Shown in pieces: positions 8,673 through 16,500 of a stretch of 64,000 nt of DNA (position 1 is its first letter; the number at the start of each line of letters is the position of its first letter). Below the pieces are notes generated by a model, which did no database searches, was not told where the DNA came from, and saw only the letters and a program-made list of their open reading frames with translations. Made by a program: the position numbers and the translations under genes. The stretch comes from Alkalispirillum mobile (GTDB taxonomy: Bacteria; Pseudomonadota; Gammaproteobacteria; Nitrococcales; Halorhodospiraceae): the NCBI RefSeq assembly GCF_003664325.1, contig NZ_RCDA01000001.1, positions 1,116,001 to 1,180,000 of the forward strand. The letters are read 5' to 3'.

Positions 8673-9980
8673 TCAGTGTCCGCTGCGACCGACCACGCGC
8701 CGCTTGACCCAGCGCACGCCCAGCCAGACAGCGGCCACCACCACGGGCACCGCCGCGCCGCGCAGCAGGTCCACGGGGACGTCCAGGCCAGCGGCATGGC
8801 CAGCGCCGAGCAGGTAGCCCACCAGCGAGACGCCGTAGTAACTGATGGCCACCACGGACAGGCCTTCCACCGTCTCCTGCAGGCGCATCTGCAGGCGGGC
8901 ACGGCGATTCATGGAGTCCAGAAGATCGCGGTTCTGCGCCTCCAGGGCCACGTCCACACGGGTGCGCAGCAGGTCGGCGGTGCGTGCCACCCGCAACGCC
9001 AGGGACTCCTGGCGACGGGCCACCGACTCGCAGGTCTGCATCGCCGGCTCCAGGCGCCGATCCAGAAACCCCTTGACGGTCTGCAAGCCCGGCACCCGCT
9101 GCTCCCGCAGTTCCGCCATGCGTCGCCCCACCAGCGAGTAGTAGGCCCGCGCCGCGTTGAAGCGATAGTGGGTGGCGTTGCCGATGCGCTCCACCTTGGC
9201 GGCCAGCGAGGAGAGCTCGGCAAGCAGCCCCTGCTCGTCCTCCAGCGCGCGAATGTCCGCCAGCTGCTGGGTCATGTCCGCCAACCGCTCCTCCAGCGCC
9301 GTCAGCTCCGGGCTGACCTCCTGCGCCACCGGGAAGGCGAGCAGGGCCATCATGCGGTAGGTCTCGATCTCCAGTAGCCGCTGCACCACACGGCCCGCCT
9401 GGCGCTCCCGCAGGCGGATGTCTCGCACCAGAAAGCGCGAGTAGCCGTCCTGGTGGATGCGGAAATCGGTCCAGGCCCGGGCCGCACCGTCGGACACCAC
9501 ACTGCCCACGACGGTGTTCTGATTAAACAGGGCTACCGTCTCGGTGAGGCTGCGGGCGGGCATGTCCGCGGCCTCCAGCCCGAGGTGGATGCCCACCATG
9601 CGTTGGCCAGGCAGCGCCTGCAGCCAGTCCAGCGGCACCTGACAGATCGCGGGCTCGGTAAAGGGGTTATCGAACTCACCCTGGACAAAGAATGTGTACG
9701 TGGAGAACTCCGTACGCCGTTCCCACTTCAAGCGGAACGGCCCGAAGTCAGCGCTCAGGTGGGTGGCACCCGGCGTTGGCGGCGCGACACCGAAGCGGCG
9801 GCACAATTCGGCCACGTGTTCACGGTCATCAGCAGCCCCGTAACGGCCGGAGAGCATGGCCAGGTGCGACACCCGCACCGGTGCGCGCAGGATCTCGAAA
9901 GGCCGGGCATGGACCTCGTCGTGAATCGCACGGCGTAGCGGGTGATCGGGCAGGTGCTGGTTCTCGCTGTCTTGGTTCAT
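8673..9980 (-). CDS. DUF3422 family membrane-anchored protein
   Basis: A 435-residue protein. The N-terminal part begins with the family's HPLRRAIHDEVHARPFE motif, followed by a mixed domain, a long helical, coiled-coil-like stretch (about 230-370) and two C-terminal membrane helices (about 372-420) ending in RWVKRRVVGR. This is the pattern of the conserved DUF3422 (COG4949-type) membrane-anchored proteins of Proteobacteria, whose function is unknown. The start is the ATG at 9980; about 120 in-frame codons upstream run antisense through the start of uup and are artefactual. It lies upstream of the RsmF-like gene and divergent from uup with a 133-bp gap. Confidence 0.85.
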   Translation of the reverse strand: MNQDSENQHLPDHPLRRAIHDEVHARPFEILRAPVRVSHLAMLSGRYGAADDREHVAELCRRFGVAPPTPGATHLSADFGPFRLKWERRTEFSTYTFFVQGEFDNPFTEPAICQVPLDWLQALPGQRMVGIHLGLEAADMPARSLTETVALFNQNTVVGSVVSDGAARAWTDFRIHQDGYSRFLVRDIRLRERQAGRVVQRLLEIETYRMMALLAFPVAQEVSPELTALEERLADMTQQLADIRALEDEQGLLAELSSLAAKVERIGNATHYRFNAARAYYSLVGRRMAELREQRVPGLQTVKGFLDRRLEPAMQTCESVARRQESLALRVARTADLLRTRVDVALEAQNRDLLDSMNRRARLQMRLQETVEGLSVVAISYYGVSLVGYLLGAGHAAGLDVPVDLLRGAAVPVVVAAVWLGVRWVKRRVVGRSGH

Positions 9981-10113
9981 GCGGGGGAAAGATACCGCAG
10001 CGCGTGGCCGGGGCAAAGCTGGTGTTCTGTCGCACTCGCGCACGCCCGGCTCTACGGTGGCCTCCGGACGATGTAGAATGTCTGCCCCCTCGGCAATGCG
10101 ATGAGGACCTGAA

Positions 10114-12027
10114 TTGGCGCTGCTCCACCTGCACGACATCCACCTGGCCTTCGGCGGCCCGACCCTGCTGGACGGGGTCAGCCTGCAACTGGAACCGGGT
10201 GAGCGCATCGCGCTGCTCGGCCGCAACGGCTGCGGCAAGTCCTCGCTGCTGCGACTGCTGGCCGGCGAGCACATCCCCGACAGCGGCCGCATCGAGGGAC
10301 TGGACAAACTCAACGTGGCGCTGCTGCCCCAGGACATCCCCGAGCGCATGGCCGGCTCCGTCTACCACGTGGTGGCCGAAGGGCTGGGCGAGCTGGGTGA
10401 GTTGGTCGAGCGCTACCACCGCATCAGCGGCCAGGTGGCCACCGGCGACCCCGCCGCCATGGACAGCCTGGAACGGGTGCAGCACGAGCTGGAAAGCCGG
10501 GGCGGCTGGGCGCTGCACAACCGCGTCGAAGCCACCCTGAGCCGGCTGGGCCTGCCGGCGGACGCCCGCTTCGACGAGCTCTCCGGCGGTCTGCGCCGGC
10601 AGGTGCTGCTGGCCCGGGCACTGGTCCGCGAACCGGACCTGCTGTTGTTGGACGAGCCCACCAACCACCTGGACCTGGAGGCGATCAAACGGCTCGAGGA
10701 GGTGATCGCCACCACCGATGCCGCCGTGGTCTTCGTCACCCACGACCGCGCTTTCCTGCGCCGGGTGGCCACCCGCATCGTCGAGATCGACCGGGGGCAG
10801 GCCCACAGTTACCCGGGCGACTGGGACAATTACCTCCGCCGGCGCGACGAGAGGCTGAACGCCGAGGCGCAGGCCCAGGCGCGGCAGGACAAGCTGCTGG
10901 CACAGGAGGAGGCCTGGATTCGCCAGGGCATCAAGGCGCGGCGCACGCGCAACCAGGGCCGGGTCCGCGCCCTGCAGGCCTTGCGTGAGCAGCACGCTGC
11001 CCGCCGCACCACCCAGGGCACCAGCCGCCTGGACATCCAGTCGGCCGAGCAATCGGGCAAGCTGGTGGCCGAGGCCGAGCACGTGGGCTTCACGCTACCC
11101 GACGGCCGGGCGCTGATCCGCGACTTCTCCTCCACGGTGCTGCGCGGCGACCGCATCGGACTGGTGGGCCCCAACGGCGTGGGCAAGACCACGCTGCTCC
11201 GCCTGCTGCTAGGACGCATCCAGCCCACCGAGGGGCACATCCGCACCGGCACCCGGCTGGAGGTGGCCTGGTTCGACCAGCTGCGCGAGACGCTGGACGA
11301 CGACCGCAGCGTGGCGGACAACATCGCCGAGGGGCGCGAGTTCATCGAGGTGGGCGGCAAGCGCACCCACGTGCTGGGCTACCTGCAGGACTTCCTGTTC
11401 ACCCCCGACCGGGCGCGCAGCCCGGTGCGCAGCCTCTCCGGCGGTGAGCGGGCCAGGCTGCTGCTGGCCCGGCTGTTCACCCGTCCGGCCAACCTGCTGG
11501 TGCTGGACGAACCCACCAACGACCTGGACATGGAGACGCTGGAGCTGCTTGAGGATCGGTTGGCGGATTTCGACGGCACCGTGCTGCTGGTCAGCCACGA
11601 TCGCGAGTTCATGGATCAGGTGGTCACCAGCACCTGGGTGTTCGAGGGCGAGGGGCGCATCACCGAGCACGCCGGGGGCTACAGTGACTGGCTGCGCTAC
11701 CGTGCACAGCGCGATGCCGAACAGGCGCGGCAGGCCCGCGCTGCCACGGCCGCCGTCCGCCCCGACGGCGGGCGCCCAGCGGCCAGCAGCCGCCGGCCGG
11801 CCAAGCTGGGCTACAAGGCGCAGCGGGAACTGGCCAGCCTGCCGGAGACCATAGAACGGCTGGAGGCGCGGCAGGCCGAAGTGCAGCAACGGCTGGCCGA
11901 CCCCGCCATCTACCGGGACAGCCCGGATGACATCCCCCGACTCCAGGCCGAGCTGAACGAATTGGAGACGGAGCTGATGACCGCCTTCGAACGCTGGGAG
12001 GAACTGGAGGCCCAGCGCCAGGTCTGA
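10114..12027 (+). CDS. uup: ABC-F ATPase, Uup-like
   Basis: A 637-residue protein with two ATP-binding cassettes and no membrane domain. Walker A motifs are GRNGCGKSS (36-44) and GPNGVGKTT (about 350); signatures LSGGLRRQ and LSGGERAR; Walker B blocks LLLLDEPTNHLD and LVLDEPTNDLD. The last 80 residues are a helical, coiled-coil-like arm. ABC-F proteins bind the ribosome or nucleic acid; Uup affects transposon excision, replication intermediates and translation. The start is TTG at 10114, with GAGGACC upstream; the ATG at 10101 is out of frame and gives a three-codon peptide. Divergent from DUF3422; a small membrane protein gene follows at 85 bp. Confidence 0.93.
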   Translation: MALLHLHDIHLAFGGPTLLDGVSLQLEPGERIALLGRNGCGKSSLLRLLAGEHIPDSGRIEGLDKLNVALLPQDIPERMAGSVYHVVAEGLGELGELVERYHRISGQVATGDPAAMDSLERVQHELESRGGWALHNRVEATLSRLGLPADARFDELSGGLRRQVLLARALVREPDLLLLDEPTNHLDLEAIKRLEEVIATTDAAVVFVTHDRAFLRRVATRIVEIDRGQAHSYPGDWDNYLRRRDERLNAEAQAQARQDKLLAQEEAWIRQGIKARRTRNQGRVRALQALREQHAARRTTQGTSRLDIQSAEQSGKLVAEAEHVGFTLPDGRALIRDFSSTVLRGDRIGLVGPNGVGKTTLLRLLLGRIQPTEGHIRTGTRLEVAWFDQLRETLDDDRSVADNIAEGREFIEVGGKRTHVLGYLQDFLFTPDRARSPVRSLSGGERARLLLARLFTRPANLLVLDEPTNDLDMETLELLEDRLADFDGTVLLVSHDREFMDQVVTSTWVFEGEGRITEHAGGYSDWLRYRAQRDAEQARQARAATAAVRPDGGRPAASSRRPAKLGYKAQRELASLPETIERLEARQAEVQQRLADPAIYRDSPDDIPRLQAELNELETELMTAFERWEELEAQRQV

Positions 12028-12111
12028 CTCCACCAGGCCCGGCCGGCATTCTGCCTGCCGGGATATGGTGTTACATTGGTCGCCGGGTCGCCCGGCGAAA
12101 CCAGAGGTCGT

Positions 12112-12399
12112 ATGCAAACAGCAAATACCCCCGGCAACCTGATCGGCCGGGTCATCGGCGTGCTCGGCGCCATCGTGGTGATCGGCTTCACCGCCTTTCT
12201 GGGCATTTTTGTCTTCCTGGCCCTGCTCGGTGTGGCCGCCGTGGGGGCCGTGGTCTTTGCGGCACGCCTGTGGTGGCTGCGCCGCCAGCTGCGTCAGGCC
12301 GCAGAACGCGGCCGGGCGCGTCACCAGCAACAGCAGCCTCGCGGCGGTGGCAACATCATCGAAGGCGAGTACCGCCGGGACGAGGATCAGCGACCCTAG
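12112..12399 (+). CDS. Small membrane protein, unknown
   Basis: A 95-residue protein starting at the ATG at 12112, preceded by AGAGGTC. Residues about 10-52 are strongly hydrophobic with GG/AG patterns (one long or two close helices), followed by a basic, arginine- and glutamine-rich tail ending in EGEYRRDEDQRP. The charge pattern suggests a cytoplasmic C terminus. Not recognised as a named family. It lies between uup and the M23 peptidase gene (54-bp gap) on the same strand, so it may be transcribed with either. Confidence 0.65.
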   Translation: MQTANTPGNLIGRVIGVLGAIVVIGFTAFLGIFVFLALLGVAAVGAVVFAARLWWLRRQLRQAAERGRARHQQQQPRGGGNIIEGEYRRDEDQRP

Positions 12400-12453
12400 T
12401 CGCCGCCGGCGTCCTGCCCCGGGCACACCACAGAACAAAACGGGCGAAGGACT

Positions 12454-13413
12454 GTGAGGGATCGTTTCACCCTGACGATTACCGATTACCGGGGGTCCCG
12501 GCACTACTCACTGCACCAGCTGGTCAAGCGGGTGGCAATGGGGGTGGTCGGGGCTGTAGCCCTGGCGTTTCTGGTCGGCACGGCGCTCATCTGGTGGCTC
12601 AACCACAACCTGGCCGAACTGGCCGAACGGCGCGACCACGTCCAACGCGAGTACGAACACCTGCAGGAGCACAAGACCCGGGTGGTGCAGGCCATCGAGC
12701 GGCGCAACTCGGAACTGAGCCGGGTCATCGACGAACAGTCCGCAGAACTCAACCAGCTCGACCTGGAGCTGGGGCACATTGAGGCCATGGTGGGCCTGCG
12801 CCCGGAGCCGGAGCAGGAGCGCAGCCAGCGCCTGGACGTAGCCAGCCAGACCGCGCTTGAGCGCGCGCTGATGCTGCAACAACTCCCCAGCGGCCACCCG
12901 GTGGACGGCGACAGCCGGCTCACCAGCGGCTACGGCTGGCGCAAGCACCCGGTCACCGGCGAGCGCTCTTTCCATGGCGCGGCCGACTACGCGGCGGACC
13001 GGGGCACCGAGGTGGTGGCCACCGCCGACGGGGTGGTCAATTACGCCGCCCGCCACAACAGCGGTCTGGGCAAGCTGGTCATCGTCGACCACAACTTCTC
13101 CTTCAAGACCTACTACGCCCACCTGCACGAGATCCAGGTCCAGCAGGGCGAGTTCGTCCGCGAGGGCACCGTGATCGGCACGGTGGGTAGCACCGGGCAG
13201 GCCACCGGGCCGCACCTGCACTACGAGGTCTGGCACCTGCAACGCAAACTCAACCCGGAGCCGTTCGTCGCCTGGGATATCGATAACTACGAAGCACTGT
13301 TTGAAGAAGAGGGCCGGGTACAATGGGACTCCTTGGCAAAGGGAATAAAACGCAATCTAAGCCTTCAGGAACAACAGTTATCGCTGCGGGCACCGAGTTC
13401 TCCGGAGAACTGA
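12454..13413 (+). CDS. Membrane-anchored M23 (LytM-type) metallopeptidase
   Basis: A 319-residue protein with one N-terminal membrane helix (about 28-49), a coiled coil (about 52-112) and a C-terminal peptidase M23 domain (about 150-272). Zinc ligands are visible: His174 and Asp178 in FHGAADYAAD and the HLH pair His254/His256 in GPHLHYEVW. Such enzymes cut peptidoglycan cross-bridges in the periplasm, and in several bacteria an M23 peptidase works with a bactofilin, whose gene follows here and overlaps this one by 91 bp. The start is GTG at 12454 with GAAGG before it. The 30-residue tail after the peptidase domain is encoded in the overlap and is not part of the fold. Confidence 0.9.
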   Translation: MRDRFTLTITDYRGSRHYSLHQLVKRVAMGVVGAVALAFLVGTALIWWLNHNLAELAERRDHVQREYEHLQEHKTRVVQAIERRNSELSRVIDEQSAELNQLDLELGHIEAMVGLRPEPEQERSQRLDVASQTALERALMLQQLPSGHPVDGDSRLTSGYGWRKHPVTGERSFHGAADYAADRGTEVVATADGVVNYAARHNSGLGKLVIVDHNFSFKTYYAHLHEIQVQQGEFVREGTVIGTVGSTGQATGPHLHYEVWHLQRKLNPEPFVAWDIDNYEALFEEEGRVQWDSLAKGIKRNLSLQEQQLSLRAPSSPEN

Positions 13414-14027
13414 CCTGCGAATCGGCACTGCACCTGGACGGCACCGTACGCGGTACCATCCGGGCCCAAGGTGACGTATCCATCGGCGAGAGCGGCCGGC
13501 TGGAAGGGGGCATCCAGGCCGAACGGCTTGTGGTCAGCGGTCACCTGGAGGGTGACGTCGACTGCCACTCGCTGGAGATCGTCACCAACGGCAAGGTCTT
13601 CGGCGAGGTCTACAGCGATGCCTTTGTCATTGAGCCGGGTGGACTGTTCCGCGGTCAGAGCCACTCCCGGGACGAGGAGCGGCTGGCTCTGCCGGACCAG
13701 CAGGCGCAGGCCCTCGCAGCCGGGTCTGTCCAGGACCAGCCCGCCGTTAACGAGCCCACCGCCACTACCGACGACGAGGTGGATGCGGAGGAAGCGCCGG
13801 AGCCGGCGCCCGCCAAAGCGGAGGCAGACGATGCCACCACCGAAGAGGAACCGCTGCCGGAGGCGTCACAGCCCGAGGACGACACCCCCGCCGAGGAGGT
13901 AGAGACCGACCGGCCGCCCGCCGCAGCCCGGGACAACATGGCCGAAGCCCCGGGTCGCTCCGCGAGCAAGGACAACCAGGTGACACCGCAGCCCGCGCCC
14001 CACCAGACGGTCTGGGACCGGCGGTGA
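13323..14027 (+). CDS. Bactofilin (polymer-forming cytoskeletal protein)
   Basis: A 234-residue protein. Residues about 17-118 form the bactofilin beta-helix core, with repeated short strands such as LHLDGTVRGTIRA, GRLEGGIQAE and GHLEGDVDC. The N terminus is short and basic (MGLLGKGNKTQSK). The C-terminal half (about 122-234) is acidic and low in complexity (runs of E, D, A, P), much longer than the core needs, and probably disordered. Bactofilins polymerise without nucleotide and position cell-wall enzymes. The ATG lies 91 bp inside the upstream M23 gene, the classic partner. A gene for a ParM-type actin follows at 154 bp, which is unusual company. Confidence 0.92.
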   Translation: MGLLGKGNKTQSKPSGTTVIAAGTEFSGELTCESALHLDGTVRGTIRAQGDVSIGESGRLEGGIQAERLVVSGHLEGDVDCHSLEIVTNGKVFGEVYSDAFVIEPGGLFRGQSHSRDEERLALPDQQAQALAAGSVQDQPAVNEPTATTDDEVDAEEAPEPAPAKAEADDATTEEEPLPEASQPEDDTPAEEVETDRPPAAARDNMAEAPGRSASKDNQVTPQPAPHQTVWDRR

Positions 14028-14181
14028 AGACCCGGCGGACCGGTCATGGTGGCCGGCTGCCGGGCTGTGATAGCATCCGGCAATAACGTTAATGAATCAG
14101 TAGTCATCGGCGCGCCCGCCCGGCTTCATTGAGCCAGGCCGGGACGGCGACAGCAGACAGTCATCCAGGGGGGATCTGCCA

Positions 14182-15345
14182 GTGGAACGTTGCATCGGTC
14201 TGGACATGGGCTACGGCTTCATCAAATCAGATGACGGCCGGGAGGGGCACGTCTTCCCCAGCGTGGTCGGCGAGGGTTCCTCCGGGGCCCCCATGGCGCT
14301 GGGTTTCCGCCAGCCGCCGCCCACGGAGGACCTGCGGGTCACCGTAAACGGCAAGCACTACTTTTTGGGTGACCTGGCCATCCGCCACTCCCGGATCGCC
14401 CATCGCGGCCTCTCCCCCACCCGTTCCGAAGGCGACGACCTGCGCATCCTCTTTCTCGGCGCGCTCTCCATGTACTGCCGCGAGACCATGAACAACTTCT
14501 ACGTGGTCACCGGTCTGCCCCCGGGCCGCATGCACCTGGCGGACGACCTTACACGGCAGTTGCGCGGTGACCACGAGGTCATCCGCCAGACCGGCGGTCA
14601 GCGCTTCGGGGTGAGCATCCGCATCGACCGGATCGAGGTGGTGCCTCAGCCGGTGGGCACCTACTGGTCCGAGGTGCTCGACAACCGCGGGCAGCTGCGC
14701 GCGAGCAACCCGATGCTCAAGGGCCGTATCGGCATCATCGATATCGGCTTCCGCACCAGCGACCTGGCCACCATCGTGGACGGCGAGTATTCGCCGGCGT
14801 TCAGCCGCACCGTGCCCATCGGCATCTCCACCGGCTACGACACCATCTCCTCGTCGCTCAGCACCGAGTACGGCCTGGAGCGCGAGACCTACACGCTGGA
14901 CGACTCCATCATCTCCGGCTCCATCAATGTCTCCGGCCAGCCGGTGGACATCAGCGGGCTGCGCGACCAGGTGTTCGAGGAGCTGGCCACCAAGCTGCTG
15001 GTGGAGGTGCGCTCCCAGTGGCAACTCGCCGAGTACGATCACATCCTGATCACCGGCGGTGGCGGCCAGGTGCTGGAGAAATACCTGCGCCCGCGCATGT
15101 CCCAGGCCCTGCTGGTAAACGACCCGGTCACCGCCAACGCGCGGGGCTACTTCGCCTGGGCCTACCACAACACCCAGCAGGCCATGGCCAGCGAGGCACC
15201 GGCCCAGCAACCGACCGGTCAACAGCCGCAAACGCCGCCGCCGGCCGGCAGCGAGCAACAGCCGGTCGGCAGCAGCTACGGCAACCTGGACCAGTCGCCC
15301 GGTCAGCAGAGCACCCCCTACGGGGGCGGCGGCCAGGAGCGGTAA
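14182..15345 (+). CDS. ParM/StbA-type actin-like ATPase, chromosomal
   Basis: A 387-residue actin-like protein of the ParM/Alp group. Phosphate motif 1 is LDMGYGFIK (7-15), phosphate motif 2 DIGFRTSDL (187-195) and the adenosine motif TGGGGQ (291-296). Residues 331-387 are a glutamine/proline-rich tail that is probably disordered. ParM filaments move plasmids together with a ParR adaptor and a parC site; neither a ParR-like gene nor a parC-like repeat array is seen here, and the neighbours are bactofilin and an M23 peptidase, pointing to a cell-structure role instead. The start is GTG at 14182 after a GGGGGGATC ribosome binding site. A strong terminator follows the gene. The cellular role is unknown. 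Confidence 0.85.
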   Translation: MERCIGLDMGYGFIKSDDGREGHVFPSVVGEGSSGAPMALGFRQPPPTEDLRVTVNGKHYFLGDLAIRHSRIAHRGLSPTRSEGDDLRILFLGALSMYCRETMNNFYVVTGLPPGRMHLADDLTRQLRGDHEVIRQTGGQRFGVSIRIDRIEVVPQPVGTYWSEVLDNRGQLRASNPMLKGRIGIIDIGFRTSDLATIVDGEYSPAFSRTVPIGISTGYDTISSSLSTEYGLERETYTLDDSIISGSINVSGQPVDISGLRDQVFEELATKLLVEVRSQWQLAEYDHILITGGGGQVLEKYLRPRMSQALLVNDPVTANARGYFAWAYHNTQQAMASEAPAQQPTGQQPQTPPPAGSEQQPVGSSYGNLDQSPGQQSTPYGGGGQER

Positions 15346-15370
15346 ACGCCGCTGCTCGCCGGCACACGAA

Positions 15371-15403
15371 CCCGGCAGGCCTGTGGGGCCTGCCGGGTTT
15401 TTT
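15371..15403 (+). terminator. Rho-independent terminator after the ParM-like gene
   Basis: A perfect 10-bp GC stem (15371-15380 with 15388-15397), 7-nt loop and six T residues (15398-15403). It closes the M23-bactofilin-actin cluster and separates it from the convergent RRM gene. Confidence 0.9.
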
Positions 15404-15419
15404 GTGCCCGGCCGGGCGG

Positions 15420-15725
15420 TCAAAGCGATCGGTGAACCACCCGTCGGCGCAGGCGCAGGGCGCGCGGCCCCCGGGGCTGCTTCTCGTGGGCCGGGTTCAC
15501 CCGCAGGGCGCGCCCCCGGTAATGGCGCCCATCCAGCGCGGCAATAGCCTCCCGGGCCGCCTCCGGGTCCATCTCCACAAAGGCGAACCCCCTGGGCTCA
15601 CCGCTGCTGCGATCCAGCACCAGGCGCGCGGACCAGACCCGACCAAAGGGCTGGAATAGCGTCTGCAGTGCCTGTTCGTCACAGTCCGTGGGCAGGTTGC
15701 CCACGTAGATCTGCTGCCTTGTCAT
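15420..15725 (-). CDS. Small RRM-domain RNA-binding protein
   Basis: A 101-residue protein made of a single RNA recognition motif (RNP2 IYVGNL at 6-11; RNP1 RGFAFVEM at about 45-52) plus a basic tail rich in arginine (RGPRALRLRRR). This is the bacterial glycine-poor Rbp type, implicated in RNA binding and cold response in other bacteria. The start is the ATG at 15725; the frame upstream to 15836 crosses the shared promoter region. Divergent from the phasin gene with a 133-bp gap that contains a duplicated repeat, so the two could share regulation. Confidence 0.85.
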   Translation of the reverse strand: MTRQQIYVGNLPTDCDEQALQTLFQPFGRVWSARLVLDRSSGEPRGFAFVEMDPEAAREAIAALDGRHYRGRALRVNPAHEKQPRGPRALRLRRRVVHRSL

Positions 15726-15786
15726 GGTGGCATCCTCTCCCGTCCGGCATGGCCTACCCAAGCAGTATAGAAGGCTTTTTGGCGCT

Positions 15787-15826
15787 TGTTGCAACGCACC
15801 AAAACGCGTGCTATGTTGCAACGCAC
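15787..15826. repeat. Pair of identical 13-bp repeats at the phasin promoter
   Basis: TGTTGCAACGCAC occurs at 15787-15799 and again at 15814-15826, 27 bp apart. Each copy contains the perfect palindrome GTTGCAAC, so each can be a dimer site. The first covers the -35 and the second the end of the -10 and the start point of the predicted phasin promoter. This looks like an operator pair for a repressor; PhaR, the PHA-responsive repressor of phasin genes, is the natural candidate but its gene is not in the window. Confidence 0.65.
15789..15817 (+). promoter_or_regulatory. Predicted phasin promoter
   Basis: TTGCAA (15789-15794) and TATGTT (15812-15817) with 17-bp spacing, 42 bp before the phasin start codon. 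Both boxes are imperfect (four of six each), but both lie inside the repeated GTTGCAAC elements, which supports a repressed promoter. Confidence 0.5.
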
Positions 15827-15858
15827 AAGCTATCAATCATGCCTTTGGAGGTATCACC

Positions 15859-16392
15859 ATGTACGAACAGATCAACGAACAGATGCAGTCTCAGATCGAG
15901 ACCGTCCGCAAGCAGCTGGAGAGCCAGGGCGAGCCCATGCGCCGCATGTTCAGCCTGATGCTGGACGGTGTCGAGCAGTACAGCCAGCTGCAGCTGGACA
16001 TCGCCCGCTCCTGGTCCGAGCTGACCTTCAACCAGGCGCGCCAGATCCTGGAAATCAGCGATCAGGCCAGTCTCCAGAACTACCTGGAGAGCCAGAAGGC
16101 CCTGGCGGAGCAGTGCAACCGCAAGATCAACGAGGACGCCAACAAGCTGGCCGACCTGGGCCGCGATTTTGGCGAGCAGGTGAGCAAGCTGGCCACCGAG
16201 ACCGGCGTGCCGCTGACCGTCATCCCGGGCACCAGCAGCAGCGCTGACTCGACCAAAAAGAGCACCGGCAGCAGCTCTACCACCAGCAAGAGCACCAGCG
16301 GTGCCAGCAGCAGCCGTCGCAGCAGCTCCAGCACGGCCGGCAGCAGCAGCAAGACCAGCAGCCGCTCCAGCTCCAGCAGCAAGTCCGCGTAA
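15859..16392 (+). CDS. Phasin family protein
   Basis: A 177-residue phasin. Residues about 1-125 are amphipathic helix and match the phasin domain (LMLDGVEQYSQLQLDIARSW is typical), which coats polyhydroxyalkanoate granules. The last 50 residues are almost only serine, threonine, lysine and glycine, encoded largely by AGC/ACC codons, a low-complexity tail longer than usual. The start at 15859 has a strong TGGAGG ribosome binding site; the open frame upstream crosses the promoter. Its presence implies PHA storage, though no pha synthase genes lie in the window. A bidirectional terminator separates it from purD. Confidence 0.9.
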   Translation: MYEQINEQMQSQIETVRKQLESQGEPMRRMFSLMLDGVEQYSQLQLDIARSWSELTFNQARQILEISDQASLQNYLESQKALAEQCNRKINEDANKLADLGRDFGEQVSKLATETGVPLTVIPGTSSSADSTKKSTGSSSTTSKSTSGASSSRRSSSSTAGSSSKTSSRSSSSSKSA

Positions 16393-16432
16393 GCGGCAGA
16401 GGCTGCGCCGCCTGCCCTCGCGGCAGGCGACC

Positions 16433-16473
16433 AAAAAAAGCCGCCGCCCCCTCCAGGGGACGGCGGCTTTTTT
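16433..16473. terminator. Bidirectional terminator between phasin and purD
   Basis: GCCGCCGCCCC pairs with GGGGACGGCGGC (one bulged A). Seven A residues precede and six T residues follow the hairpin, so it can end transcription from both sides: phasin on the plus strand and purD on the minus strand. Confidence 0.85.
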
Positions 16474-16500
16474 CTGCCGCGGGAATGGCGTCGGAGCGGT

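Noticed and set aside
8337-9377. A 346-codon plus-strand frame across rsmF and the DUF3422 gene
   Set aside because: It spans two clear genes of the other strand and has no recognisable motif or ribosome binding site; a GC-codon shadow.
14028-14181. parC-like centromere before the ParM-type gene
   Set aside because: The gap is short and has no array of direct repeats, only one small palindrome.
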